This document shows positions 47,349 to 56,093 of a DNA stretch of 63,882 nt, in pieces. How positions within the stretch are numbered: position 1 is the stretch's first letter; every line of letters begins with the position of its first letter. The stretch covers positions 1 to 63,882 of the forward strand of contig CADAIL010000012.1 of the NCBI GenBank assembly GCA_902788035.1, read 5' to 3'. This DNA is from an uncultured Lachnospiraceae bacterium (GTDB taxonomy: Bacteria > Bacillota > Clostridia > Lachnospirales > Lachnospiraceae). The position numbers and the translations under genes were made by a program. The notes beneath the pieces are model-generated. The model was not told the origin of the DNA, ran no database searches, and saw only the letters and a list, made by a program, of their open reading frames with translations.

Positions 47349-47387
47349 AAAAAAAGACCGTCGCGTCATTTCGCGGCGGTCTTTTTT
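47349..47387. terminator. Bidirectional terminator between clpB and the DUF4250 gene
   Basis: AAAAAAAGACCGTCGCG / CGCGGCGGTCTTTTTT around a short loop; it serves both converging genes. Confidence 0.92.
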
Positions 47388-47388
47388 G

Positions 47389-47619
47389 TCACGTTTCCCA
47401 GGGATATTTCGGACGCTCATCCGGATATGCATAATCGCCCCAATGCGTCGTGAACTGATTAGTCTCCTCATTATATTCGTAATCCAGTGCTTCAAGCTTG
47501 TCGAGGATATAATCCTTGTCAACGCATTCCGCGGCACAGAAGGCGTCGAGACTGGGATAAAAGTCCCTCAGCTTCAGATTGACGAAGCTCAGAAGAATAA
47601 TAGGGTCTCTGGGTATCAT
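47389..47619 (-). CDS. DUF4250 domain protein
   Basis: The protein has 76 residues, small and acidic, with the family-typical start MIPRDPIILLSFVNLKLRDF and the later YEYNEETNQF. The family is common in Lachnospiraceae and its role is unknown. An AAAAAGGAG ribosome site stands before the ATG. It lies 121 bp downstream of the PRPP synthetase gene on the same strand; the gap holds several GC-rich hairpins, including a weak terminator-like CCGGTC/GACCGG at about 47725-47745. Confidence 0.88.
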   Translation of the reverse strand: MIPRDPIILLSFVNLKLRDFYPSLDAFCAAECVDKDYILDKLEALDYEYNEETNQFTTHWGDYAYPDERPKYPWET

Positions 47620-47740
47620 TGTAATCTCCTTTTTCTAAGTGGGAGAAGACCCACGTCTTTGGCGGTGGGGTATATCAAAATCGCCTCAGCGGGGAAGCTT
47701 CTGCCTCCCGGGCGGTGGGCCATAAGACCGGTCCGGATGA

Positions 47741-48937
47741 TCAGACCGGCTCTCCGTTCTCATACTTGGCCACGACCTTCTTGATGCGGTCGTTCGGATC
47801 AAGGAGCTTGGACAGTGATGCGTCGTGGTTCAGAGTATCGATGATGAGTGCAAGATACTTGCTCATATCGCAGTTCGTGTAATACGGTTTGGCGAGAAGC
47901 TCCTCGGACTGATATACAAGGTTGGTAGTGATCAGTCTGTCGAAAATTCCCTGCTTGAAGGCATCGTCAAATCTGCCGAGACCGTTGGTGAAAATGCCGA
48001 ACGTCGCGCAGATGAAGATGCGGCCGCATTTCTTTCTCTTTAAGAGCTGGGCGGTCTCCAGAACTTTATCGCCGGAGGAAATCATATCATCGATGATGAT
48101 GATATCCTTGCCCTTGACGTCGGTTCCGAGGAATTCGTGCGCGATGACCGGATTGCTCCCGTCGACGATCGTCGTGTAGTCGCGTCTCTTGTAGAACATG
48201 CCCATATTGATGCCGAGAACGTTGGCCACATAGATCGCACGCCTCATGCCTCCCTGGTCTGGGCTGATGGACATGAGATGATCCTTGTCGATTTTTATAT
48301 CCTTCTCATAGCGAAGAATATTCTTGATGAACTGATATGTCGGGCTCATCGACTCAAAGCCGGACAGCGGGATCGCGTTCTGAACGCGCGGGTCGTGCGC
48401 GTCGAATGTGATAATATTATCCACGCCGAGTGCTTCGAGCTCCTGAAGGACATTTGCGCAGTCGAGAGACTCGCGTCCGCTTCGAATCTGCTGTCTGCCT
48501 TCGTAGAGATACGGCATGATGACATTGATCCTGTGGGCTTTTCCGCCGGCGGCAGCGATGACGCGCTTGAGATCCTGAAAATGATCGTCCGGAGACATGA
48601 TATTATCAAAACCGCACATTTTATATGTGAGCGAATAATTGCATACATCGACGAGGATGTAAAGATCATCGCCGCGAACAGTTTCCTTAATTGTTCCCTT
48701 GCCTTCGCCTGAGCCGAAGCGGGGTGTATCGGCCTTGATGATAAATGAGTCTCTTGAGTAGCCGTCTTCACCGGATACTTCGCCGTTGGCCACGCGGGCT
48801 TTTCTCCAGGAGACCAGATGATCGTTGATCTTTCGTCCGATTTCCTGCGTGCTCTTTAATGGGATGATTCCCAGACGTCCGTCCGGGGAGGCGCTAAGTA
48901 CCGGTCTTGCCTGTGTATCTGTTGAGACTGTGTTCAT
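47741..48937 (-). CDS. prs: Ribose-phosphate pyrophosphokinase (PRPP synthetase), long form
   Basis: The protein has 398 residues, about 80 more than the classical enzyme, as in other Clostridia. The PRPP-binding loop is DIIIIDDMISSGDKV near residues 276-290; the flexible-loop and metal site are seen in FDAHDPRVQN (near 193) and KRRDYTTIV (near 250). It makes PRPP from ribose 5-phosphate for nucleotides, His and Trp. The extra N-terminal segment has no recognised function. Its start overlaps the stop of the dnaC-like gene (4 bp), so replication and nucleotide genes share one mRNA. Confidence 0.9.
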   Translation of the reverse strand: MNTVSTDTQARPVLSASPDGRLGIIPLKSTQEIGRKINDHLVSWRKARVANGEVSGEDGYSRDSFIIKADTPRFGSGEGKGTIKETVRGDDLYILVDVCNYSLTYKMCGFDNIMSPDDHFQDLKRVIAAAGGKAHRINVIMPYLYEGRQQIRSGRESLDCANVLQELEALGVDNIITFDAHDPRVQNAIPLSGFESMSPTYQFIKNILRYEKDIKIDKDHLMSISPDQGGMRRAIYVANVLGINMGMFYKRRDYTTIVDGSNPVIAHEFLGTDVKGKDIIIIDDMISSGDKVLETAQLLKRKKCGRIFICATFGIFTNGLGRFDDAFKQGIFDRLITTNLVYQSEELLAKPYYTNCDMSKYLALIIDTLNHDASLSKLLDPNDRIKKVVAKYENGEPV

Positions 48938-49926
48938 GTGATCCCTCCACGTAATTTTTTCTGAATCCGGATATCTGTGCCGACCAGTTTAATAAACTTG
49001 TAATGGCTGAGGAGCCTTGAATAGATCCGCTGAGAGTATACGGCGGAGAACTCTTCGGGAGTCATGTTCGTCGATATGATCGTCGAACGGTTTTTCGCGA
49101 TGCGCTCGTTAAGCACGTGGAATAACTGTGACGCTGCAAATGAACTTGTCACCTCTGTTCCAAGATCGTCGATTGTGAGAAAATCACAGTCAATAATCAT
49201 CTGTGAATGGGTGCTGTTCCGACCATCGCGCCCGAATGTCGCGTCCGCCAGGAGATCAAAGAAATCTCTTGCGGAAAAATACAGAGAGGAGTAGGAGCGA
49301 TCAAGCATCTCTCTTGCAATGCAATGTGTAAGAAATGTTTTTCCGACACCGGTATTGCCGTAGATGTAGAGGTTGTTGTCGGGCCGTCCTGCATTGGCAA
49401 TAAAATGCTTTGCCCGCATCACTGCGTCTCTGGCTGTCTGCCTCTCTGTTCTGCCTGTTAGTTCATTTTGTATTGTATCAGAATACCAGTCAAATGAAAA
49501 GTTCCGGAAGTTCTCTTTTTCCAGAACATGACTGATACTGTACTCGCTGTAGAGAAGATCTATGGCTGCTTTCTTAAAACAGGCACAGCGCACGCCGTCA
49601 ATAAAGCCCGTATCGCGGCACAGAGGGCAGTCATACCGCATTTCAAGGTAGTCTGCCGGATATCCGTGCTCCGTGAGCAGACGGGAGCGTTCTCTGGTGA
49701 TCTCCTGCATCTCGGCTTCGTAGGAAGCAAGATCCGCCTCGGGGGATGCGATTCGCCGCTTTGCCGCCGCGATTGACGCTGCTGCCGCCCGGTCATCGAG
49801 AGCTGTGATGCCGGGAATCTTTTCCGCTATCTCCGCCTCGCGGGAGAGGAGCTCGTGGCGGTGAGTCTCACGGATCTCCTCATATCTGCGCATCAATGTA
49901 TCATATTGAGAATTTCGAAGGGGCAT
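48934..49926 (-). CDS. DnaC/DnaI-type helicase loader ATPase
   Basis: The protein has 330 residues. Its N-terminal half has a charged helix and a Cys-rich patch (CPLCRDTGFIDGVRCAC, about 113-129) that may bind zinc as in DnaI. The AAA+ domain has Walker A GNTGVGKTFL near 189 and Walker B FLTIDDLG near 255. It is expected to load the replicative helicase together with the DnaD-like protein encoded 3 bp upstream. Confidence 0.9.
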   Translation of the reverse strand: MPLRNSQYDTLMRRYEEIRETHRHELLSREAEIAEKIPGITALDDRAAAASIAAAKRRIASPEADLASYEAEMQEITRERSRLLTEHGYPADYLEMRYDCPLCRDTGFIDGVRCACFKKAAIDLLYSEYSISHVLEKENFRNFSFDWYSDTIQNELTGRTERQTARDAVMRAKHFIANAGRPDNNLYIYGNTGVGKTFLTHCIAREMLDRSYSSLYFSARDFFDLLADATFGRDGRNSTHSQMIIDCDFLTIDDLGTEVTSSFAASQLFHVLNERIAKNRSTIISTNMTPEEFSAVYSQRIYSRLLSHYKFIKLVGTDIRIQKKLRGGIT

Positions 49927-49929
49927 AGT

Positions 49930-51042
49930 TTACTCCTGACCATCGCCGGACATCGTATCCATATTGAGGAGCTGGGCTTCCAACGACTGGTAATCATAAT
50001 TTCTCTGTTCAAAATTGTAAAAGCTGCCGGAAGGCGTTCTGGATTTTTTAGACTGACTGCTCCGTGCGTTTCCGGATCCTTTTCCCTTATCGTGCCGGGC
50101 ATCCTGAGCCTTGATATCGTCCAATGTCTTGAACCCCGAGTTCCACCAGTTGGTCAGTATGCCATCCGCATATCCGAGGGTGGGCTTTGCCGTATTCAAA
50201 ATCGTTCTTGTGCAGGCTTCCGTGATCACATCCATCGGGAAGCCGTAGGTCACGAGCCACTTGTCCATGATGCGGATCTCGGCGGTAATCGGATTGTGGC
50301 TGTTCACGCCGAGAGCCTTAAATATATCATAATACTCTTTATGATACTTTCCTGTTGACTCGCGGGCCTCTGTCACAGTCTTTATGCCTGCGTCATGCCA
50401 TGCGAGAGCAACTTTTTCGATATAGCGGATACTCTTGTGGCCTCGGCTCACACAGTACTCGATCAGATAATCGATGAGATCTGTGGAAAAGTGCAGACCG
50501 TCCAGAAAATAGAAAATTTTCTGCTGATCAGTCCTTGTCAGCGGTCTCGCCATATATTTCTCCGCGATGAAGAGCAGTTCCTGAACGTCCTCGCGGACTG
50601 CAAGCTCAGCCATCCTGTCCTCTGTCAGAGCATAGGGCTCCTCTTTTCTGACCGGTTCTTCCGGGCGTGCCAGGGTGCCCCGGGCTGCTGAGATATTCTT
50701 TTCAGGTGCGGGTCTCTTATCCTGTCCTTCTTCCGAGCCTGCCCTTTTTGGGTCTGCAAATGCAATTCCCGCTATATTTTTCTTCTCATCCGTCTCCACG
50801 ATGAGGAGACCTGTCTTTTCCCAGTAGCGAACAGCGCGGAGGACATCGTTCTCCGTGCAGGTCATGCGGTCCGCAATCTGAGACAGAGACACACTTTTAG
50901 CCGGGTCCTGGGAAACCCGGAGAAGGTAGAGATATATCTTTACAAATTCACCGTTGGCCTGAGGCATATAGCCGTCAAGAAACGCGTTGGATAAAATTGT
51001 GACATCCTGCGGATAGCGCGATGATATTTTAAATGTGTTCAT
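49930..51042 (-). CDS. DnaD-like replication initiation protein
   Basis: The protein has 370 residues. The N-terminal winged-helix part is typical of DnaD/DnaB (Firmicutes) proteins (FKISSRYPQDVTILSNAFLD). A linker rich in Glu/Lys/Pro separates it from two DnaD C-terminal modules (about 150-215 and 235-300; the second with YGFPMDVITEAC and WWNSGFKTLDDI). DnaD-type proteins remodel DNA at the origin and recruit the helicase loader. The start is taken at 51042 where GAGG precedes it by 6-7 bp; an ATG 12 bp upstream has no ribosome site. It is the first gene of the dnaD-dnaC-prs operon. Confidence 0.88.
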   Translation of the reverse strand: MNTFKISSRYPQDVTILSNAFLDGYMPQANGEFVKIYLYLLRVSQDPAKSVSLSQIADRMTCTENDVLRAVRYWEKTGLLIVETDEKKNIAGIAFADPKRAGSEEGQDKRPAPEKNISAARGTLARPEEPVRKEEPYALTEDRMAELAVREDVQELLFIAEKYMARPLTRTDQQKIFYFLDGLHFSTDLIDYLIEYCVSRGHKSIRYIEKVALAWHDAGIKTVTEARESTGKYHKEYYDIFKALGVNSHNPITAEIRIMDKWLVTYGFPMDVITEACTRTILNTAKPTLGYADGILTNWWNSGFKTLDDIKAQDARHDKGKGSGNARSSQSKKSRTPSGSFYNFEQRNYDYQSLEAQLLNMDTMSGDGQE

Positions 51043-51072
51043 GGTCTGCCTCATCTTAAGACATTATTGGAT

Positions 51073-51131
51073 GATAATAAAAACTTCCTCGGGACTCGCT
51101 GGCTTGCTATCGTCAAGCGGGAAGTTTTAGA
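51073..51131 (-). terminator. murC terminator
   Basis: Read on the minus strand, AAAACTTCC and GGAAGTTTT enclose a GC-rich loop of about 31 bases, with the tail TTTTTATTATC. It lies between murC and dnaD. Confidence 0.8.
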
Positions 51132-51160
51132 TGATTAGTATAACACACATAGAAGAAACT

Positions 51161-51250
51161 GCATCCACAAAATAATCCACACAGTGCGCAAAAAAATCCA
51201 CATTGCCCGTGGAAATTATACACACATGGCAATGTGGATGTTGTGGATAA
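51161..51250. promoter_or_regulatory. DnaA-box cluster between dnaD and murC
   Basis: Two perfect matches to the DnaA box TTATNCACA are present: TTATACACA (51216-51224) and TTATCCACA on the minus strand (51242-51250). At least four near-matches share the core TCCACA: GCATCCACA (51161), TAATCCACA (51173), AAATCCACA (51194) and ACATCCACA on the minus strand (near 51234-51242). Six boxes in 90 bp suggest binding of DnaA upstream of the dnaD-dnaC-prs operon. Confidence 0.75.
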
Positions 51251-51260
51251 AGTGGAAAGA

Positions 51261-52640
51261 TCAGCGCGCAAGCAGTGAAGGTCCGATACTTGTCACATTA
51301 CCTGCACCCATAGTTATCAACAGATCGCCTTCCTTACAGTGTGAATAAAGGTAATCTTCGACACCCGAGAAAGTATCAATATAGATGACATCCGTGCCGT
51401 ATTTTTTGACTTCATCAGCTACATCCTGTGAGGATACGCCATAAATATCCTGCTCACGTGCCGGATAGATCTTGGCCAGGACAACATGGTCCGCTGCACT
51501 TAGCGCTTCGCCGAACTCTGCGAGCAGGGCTTTTGTCCTTGTGTAGGTATGGGGCTGGAAGACGACCCACAGCTCTTTGTGCGGATACTTCTTGGCAGCG
51601 GCCAGTGTGGCCCTTATCTCAGCCGGATGATGGGCGTAGTCGTCGATAATTGTTGTCCCATTCATCTTGCCTTTGTACTCGAACCGGCGGTCAGCGCCGG
51701 AGAAATCACGGAGTCCCTTCGCAATCGTGTCAGCGTCGATCCCCAGGTGGCGGGAGGCGGCGATGACGGCGAGGGCATTTGCAACATTGTGCTCACCCGG
51801 AACGCACAGAGAGAACTCACCGAGTTTTTCGCCGCGCTCATAGGCTGTAAAGGATGCGCACCCGAGGTCGTCGTAGGTGATGTCAGAGACTGTATAATCC
51901 GCGTCCGTCTCGAGAGAGGTCGTGATCAGGCTGCAGGATATGCCGTCCGTGACGACATCGTACTTTTTTGTGTCCTTACTTATAACAAGAGCGCCGGCAG
52001 CCGGAATCTGGGCAGCGAACTTGTGGAAAGATGCCGCAATATCGTCGAGATCCTTGAAGAAATCCAGATGATCCTCATCCACATTCAGGATGATGCCCAG
52101 AGTCGGGATCATGGAGTGATAGCTGTTCGTATACTCGCAGGCTTCGGTGATGAAATTTTCGGACTTGCCGACGCGGATATTGCCGCCAATCGCAGGGAGA
52201 ATTCCTCCCACCGAGATTGTCGGGTCCATACCGGCACACAGCATGACGTGGGATGCCATGGATGTGGTCGTTGTCTTGCCGTGGGTGCCGGCGACTGCGA
52301 CAGATACATTGTAATTCTGCATCATCTCGCCGAGGAGTTCAGCTCTTGTCAGCATAGGAATGCCGGAACGCACAGCTGCCGCAAATTCCGGATTATCCGG
52401 GTGGATCGCTGCGGTGTAGACAATGACATCGAGATCGGGAGTGATATTTTCAGCCGCCTGACCGATGACCACATGCGCGCCTTTAGATTCTAAGCGATGC
52501 AGGAGCTCTGAGTCTGCCGAATCGGAGCCGCTGACTGTGAAGCCCTCATCAAGGAGGACTTCCGCGAGACCGCTCATGCTGATACCGCCGATGCCGATGA
52601 AATGTATATTCTGGGGTCTGTCAAAATTGATTTTATACAT
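51261..52640 (-). CDS. murC: UDP-N-acetylmuramate-L-alanine ligase
   Basis: The protein has 459 residues. The N-terminal UDP-binding HFIGIGGISMSGLA (about 12-25) is followed by the ATP loop GTHGKTTTT near 117 and the typical DDYAHHPAEI near 333. It adds L-alanine to UDP-MurNAc in peptidoglycan synthesis. The ATG at 52640 follows AAAGGCGG; the longer frame would add 40 residues of no similarity and no ribosome site. Single-gene unit with its own promoter and terminator. Confidence 0.95.
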   Translation of the reverse strand: MYKINFDRPQNIHFIGIGGISMSGLAEVLLDEGFTVSGSDSADSELLHRLESKGAHVVIGQAAENITPDLDVIVYTAAIHPDNPEFAAAVRSGIPMLTRAELLGEMMQNYNVSVAVAGTHGKTTTTSMASHVMLCAGMDPTISVGGILPAIGGNIRVGKSENFITEACEYTNSYHSMIPTLGIILNVDEDHLDFFKDLDDIAASFHKFAAQIPAAGALVISKDTKKYDVVTDGISCSLITTSLETDADYTVSDITYDDLGCASFTAYERGEKLGEFSLCVPGEHNVANALAVIAASRHLGIDADTIAKGLRDFSGADRRFEYKGKMNGTTIIDDYAHHPAEIRATLAAAKKYPHKELWVVFQPHTYTRTKALLAEFGEALSAADHVVLAKIYPAREQDIYGVSSQDVADEVKKYGTDVIYIDTFSGVEDYLYSHCKEGDLLITMGAGNVTSIGPSLLAR

Positions 52641-52819
52641 ACTGCCGCCTTTCATTGTTCTTATTCCGGGTCTTACCTGCGGGATTTTTGCAGGATCCGA
52701 GACATTATATGCAAAGATAGCGACCGCGACGGAGGTATTGCCGTCAGGGTCATGTGCCAAGGCGCGGAATATGGCGTCTGAAACGCAGCATCCCGCCGTC
52801 TTAATTGCTGTTCCATAGC

Positions 52820-52848
52820 ATTATAGGGCGGGCGGGGAAAAAAAGCAA
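52820..52848 (-). promoter_or_regulatory. murC promoter
   Basis: On the minus strand TTGCTT, 17 bp, TATAAT, giving a leader of about 175 nt. The rest of 52641-53088 holds only this, a second minus-strand TATAAT (52704-52709) and an ACCAAAAAA/TTTTTTGGT inverted pair near 52946-52990. Confidence 0.6.
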
Positions 52849-53088
52849 ATCCCAAATGAAGCAACCTTTAAATTCGGAAAATACGCTGCATGACAGGCGG
52901 ACTGCCGGAACCGAAAAAACATCCAACCCTGTCATTGAAAAAGTACCAAAAAAGCGGGAATCACGGGCTTTTATCGTTTATTTTTTGGTAAATATGTCTG
53001 TATTTGCACAATACTGAACAGGGCTTTCTCATACTTAGAGGAACAACTTACAAAAACTTTAATAATAGTTTTCGAAACTAGATTCTTG

Positions 53089-53097
53089 TGATATAAT
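53089..53097 (+). promoter_or_regulatory. Extended -10 promoter of the glgC-like operon
   Basis: TGATATAAT, i.e. a TATAAT with the upstream TGn, about 43 bp before the start codon; no good -35 box is needed for this type. Confidence 0.65.
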
Positions 53098-53139
53098 TCT
53101 TATACTAAAAGTCTACATATATGGACGTGAGGTAAGCTT

Positions 53140-54327
53140 ATGATCAGGAAAGAAATGATTGCAATGCTGCTTGCCGGCGGACAGGGAAGCCAACTGGGAA
53201 TTCTCACAGATAATGTAGCGAAATCAGCCCTCAGTTTCGGCGGAAAATATCGTATTATTGATTTTCCGCTGAGCAATCTGGTCAATTCCGGAATAGACAC
53301 GATCGGCGTGCTGACACAGTACAGACCGCTTCGGCTGACCAGTCACATCGGAATAGGTATTCCGTGGGACCTTGACCGGAATTCCGGTGGTGTTGCTATA
53401 TTACCTTCAAGCGGGAAGGGTGTCGATAGCGACTGGATTACGGGTACTGCCGGTCCTGTTGCGGAGTACATCGATTACATCGATCAGTACGATCCGGACT
53501 ATGTTCTGATCGTACCGGCTGACCGGGTATACAAGATGGACTATGAGGTCATGCTGGATTATCACATTGCCCTGGACTCAGATGTAACAGTTGCGTCGAT
53601 GAGAGTGCCGGAAGGCGGCAGTGTTTCTTCGGCGACGATGCTCATAGACGCGTACGGTGTGGTAGAGAAGTTCGAGCCGGATACAGCATGTCCGTGCAGC
53701 AATCTTGAATCTATGCGCACATACCTGTTTGACTGGCAGCTGCTGAAAAAGGCGCTTCTTATGTTCAAAGAGGAGGAAGTGCTTGATTTTGAAAAGCACA
53801 TCATACCGCAGTTCCTGAAGGAAGACCGCATTGTGAGCGCTTATGAGTGGAACGGGTATTACCGCGACGTTCCGACAGCTGAAGAATACTGGAAGGCTAA
53901 TCTTGAGCTTGTCGGTGAGCGTCCGGAACTCAGTTTCTACGAGAAATTCTGGACGATCTACACGAACGGCGAGAATCTTGCACCGGCCTATATTGCCGAC
54001 TCCTGCAATGTCACCAATGCTCTCCTTTCTGAGGGCAGTGAGGTCTACGGCGTCGTGGAACGCTCTGTAATCGGCCCTGGTACTGTTGTCAGCGAGGGCG
54101 CTGTTGTACGGAATTCGGTGATCCAGGAGGACTGCTTTGTGGCCAAAGGCGCGGTAGTTGAGAACGCAGTGATTGCGCGAGGCTCGACAATCGGCAGCGG
54201 TGCAGTTATCGGATCAGGAGAAGGCAGCGGGATCTGTGTGATCGGTGAGGATTCGATTATTCCGGATGGGGCTGTAGTTTTGAGGCAGACCGAAAAGGTC
54301 GGCGGGAAAGAAGGTGATCGCCCATGA
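53140..54327 (+). CDS. glgC: GlgC-type ADP-glucose pyrophosphorylase homologue, divergent active site
   Basis: The protein has 395 residues, full length, with the nucleotidyltransferase domain and a C-terminal left-handed beta-helix. By overall match (KYRIIDFPLSN, GIGIPWDLDR, VYKMDY) it is GlgC, which makes ADP-glucose for glycogen. Several positions normally fixed are changed: GGQGSRL is GGQGSQL (Gln18), the WYKGTA region is WITGTA (about 99), SGDHIYK is PADRVYK (about 126) and the SMGIYIF strand is SMRTYLF. The ribosome site GTGAGG is modest. It overlaps glgD by 4 bp (ATGA). It is likely the less active or regulatory subunit of the pair; see the GlgD entry. Confidence 0.85.
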   Translation: MIRKEMIAMLLAGGQGSQLGILTDNVAKSALSFGGKYRIIDFPLSNLVNSGIDTIGVLTQYRPLRLTSHIGIGIPWDLDRNSGGVAILPSSGKGVDSDWITGTAGPVAEYIDYIDQYDPDYVLIVPADRVYKMDYEVMLDYHIALDSDVTVASMRVPEGGSVSSATMLIDAYGVVEKFEPDTACPCSNLESMRTYLFDWQLLKKALLMFKEEEVLDFEKHIIPQFLKEDRIVSAYEWNGYYRDVPTAEEYWKANLELVGERPELSFYEKFWTIYTNGENLAPAYIADSCNVTNALLSEGSEVYGVVERSVIGPGTVVSEGAVVRNSVIQEDCFVAKGAVVENAVIARGSTIGSGAVIGSGEGSGICVIGEDSIIPDGAVVLRQTEKVGGKEGDRP

Positions 54328-55436
54328 GAGCCATCGGAATGATTCTTGCCGGCGGAAACGGCAGCCGCATGAGAGAATTGCAGAACAGACGAACTGTGGC
54401 GGCAATGCCGATTGCAGGGAGCTACAGAGCTATAGATTTTGCTCTGTCCAATATGTCGAATTCCAATATTCAGAAGGTCGGAGTGATAACACAGTACAAC
54501 GCGAGATCTCTGAATAATCATTTAAGTTCCTCCAAATGGTGGGATCTGGGAAGAAAACGCGGCGGGCTTTACCTGCTGCCACCTGCAGTCACGGGTGAAA
54601 GCTGGTGGTATAAGGGAACGGCGGACGCACTGTATCAGAATCTGTCATTCCTCAGGAACAGCCGTGAACAGTATGTGGTAATAGCATCAGGAGATGGTGT
54701 ATACAAAATTGATTATAACGATGTAGTGGACTTCCATGTTCTTAAAGGAGCGGACATCACAGTCGTCTGTACAGAATACACGGGAGATGACATCACAAGA
54801 TTCGGAATCTTGAATCTTGATGAGGACGCGCGAATTGTAGGATTTGAAGAAAAACCTCTGGTGACAAAATCTAACATTATTTCTACCGGAATATACATTC
54901 TTCGAAGAAGACTTCTGATTCAGCTGCTTGAGCAGTGCCGCGCGGAAGACCGAACAGACTTTGTCAGAGATGTTCTGATCCGCTATAAGGATGTTAAGAA
55001 AATTTACGGATATAAGATGAATAGATACTGGAGCAACATGGCCTCAGTTGAGTCTTATTATCGCACCAACATGGATTTCCTGAAGCCGGAGGTACGCGAC
55101 TACTTCTTCCGACAGTATCCGGCCATTTATTCAAAGAAAGATGACAATCCGCCTGCAAAGTTCAGTGCAGACTCTCGAGTTTCGAACAGTCTGATTTCCT
55201 CCGGTTGTATCATCAGTGGCACAGTAGAGGATTCCGTCATTTTCAAAAAAGTATTTGTAGGCAAAAATTGTATCATCAAGAACTCGATCATCCTTAACGA
55301 TGTTTATATAGGCGATAATGCGATCATAGAGAACTGTATTGTTGAAAGCCGGAGTATGCTGCAGCCCGGTTCGTGTCACAAAGGCGAAAACGGAGTTGAG
55401 ATCGTGATCGAGAAGAATAAAATGCGCGTGACCTGA
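54324..55436 (+). CDS. glgD: GlgD-type ADP-glucose pyrophosphorylase subunit
   Basis: The protein has 370 residues. It shows the GlgD pattern (AMPIAGSYRAIDFALSNMSN, NNHLSSSKWWDLGRK). The substrate-site pieces that are lost in the upstream homologue are kept here: GGNGSRM (Arg15), WWYKGTADALYQN (about 93-105), SGDGVYKIDY (about 122-131) and FEEKP (about 174-178). GlgD is normally regarded as the regulatory partner of GlgC in Firmicutes; here the residue pattern suggests that the roles may be shared or reversed. It is coupled to the preceding gene through ATGA. Confidence 0.88.
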   Translation: MRAIGMILAGGNGSRMRELQNRRTVAAMPIAGSYRAIDFALSNMSNSNIQKVGVITQYNARSLNNHLSSSKWWDLGRKRGGLYLLPPAVTGESWWYKGTADALYQNLSFLRNSREQYVVIASGDGVYKIDYNDVVDFHVLKGADITVVCTEYTGDDITRFGILNLDEDARIVGFEEKPLVTKSNIISTGIYILRRRLLIQLLEQCRAEDRTDFVRDVLIRYKDVKKIYGYKMNRYWSNMASVESYYRTNMDFLKPEVRDYFFRQYPAIYSKKDDNPPAKFSADSRVSNSLISSGCIISGTVEDSVIFKKVFVGKNCIIKNSIILNDVYIGDNAIIENCIVESRSMLQPGSCHKGENGVEIVIEKNKMRVT

Positions 55437-55475
55437 GAAGGCCGGCGCGAAAGTGGAAACGGGAAAGGGGTATAT

Positions 55476-55772
55476 ATGAACATTACAGACGTCAGGGTGC
55501 GTAAAGTCGCGAAAGAAGGCAAAATGAAAGCAGTTGTATCAATCACGATCGATGACGAATTTGTCGTTCACGACATCAAAGTCATCGAGGGAGAGAAAGG
55601 ACTTTTCATTGCAATGCCGAGCCGCAAGGCAACAGACGGTGAGTACAGAGATATTGCTCATCCGATCAACTCTACGACAAGAACTGAGATCCAGAACATC
55701 ATCCTCACCAAGTATGAGGAGACGATCGTTCAGGAAGAAGCGGAAGCAGAAATCGCTTCATACTTGGACTGA
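55476..55772 (+). CDS. spoVG: SpoVG family RNA/DNA-binding regulator
   Basis: The protein has 98 residues, beginning [11 protein letters not shown] and containing the family signature [20 protein letters not shown] (about 47-66) with the basic residues used in nucleic-acid binding. It modulates sporulation, division or capsule genes in Firmicutes. It has its own ribosome site (GAAAGGGG) 39 bp after glgD, so it may share the transcript or be independent. A terminator lies about 100 bp after it. Confidence 0.95.
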   Translation: MNITDVRVRKVAKEGKMKAVVSITIDDEFVVHDIKVIEGEKGLFIAMPSRKATDGEYRDIAHPINSTTRTEIQNIILTKYEETIVQEEAEAEIASYLD

Positions 55773-55873
55773 GCAGCAACAGTGTTTACAAAACAGTCCC
55801 AAAAATGACCCCATTGTTACTTAAATTACCCGACCTGCTTTGTGTTAACTTGAAAATCATAAATAATATAAGT

Positions 55874-55907
55874 AGAATGCCGTCTCAGATGAGGCGGCAT
55901 TCTTTTT
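55874..55907 (+). terminator. Terminator after spoVG
   Basis: AGAATGCCGTCTC pairs around a short loop with GAGGCGGCATTCT; five T follow. Confidence 0.88.
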
Positions 55908-56061
55908 CGCTCGGCGGAGACGGAGGTCATAGTTGTCCAAAGCGCCATGTATCGACTACCTGGGTGTACCAGATGACAGTCAGAAAGGGCAGAAGCGCAG
56001 AAATGTTAAGCAAATGTTACAGAATTTGTAAAATTCCCTTTATTTATGTTAAAGCTCATGT

Positions 56062-56067
56062 TATAAT
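56062..56067 (+). promoter_or_regulatory. -10 box of the cell-wall 3D-domain gene
   Basis: A perfect TATAAT 27 bp before the start codon in an AT-rich region; the -35 is not clear. GAAAGGAG follows as ribosome site. Confidence 0.5.
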
Positions 56068-56093
56068 ACACACGCGAAAGGAGCAGTATAACT

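Noticed and set aside
46176..47537. A 453-codon minus-strand frame opposite clpB
   Set aside because: ClpB is certain on the plus strand with all motifs; the opposite frame is a shadow and crosses the clpB terminator.
51161..51250. Chromosomal replication origin
   Set aside because: dnaA, dnaN, rpmH and gidA-type neighbours are absent and no AT-rich unwinding region was seen; a secondary DnaA-box cluster fits better.
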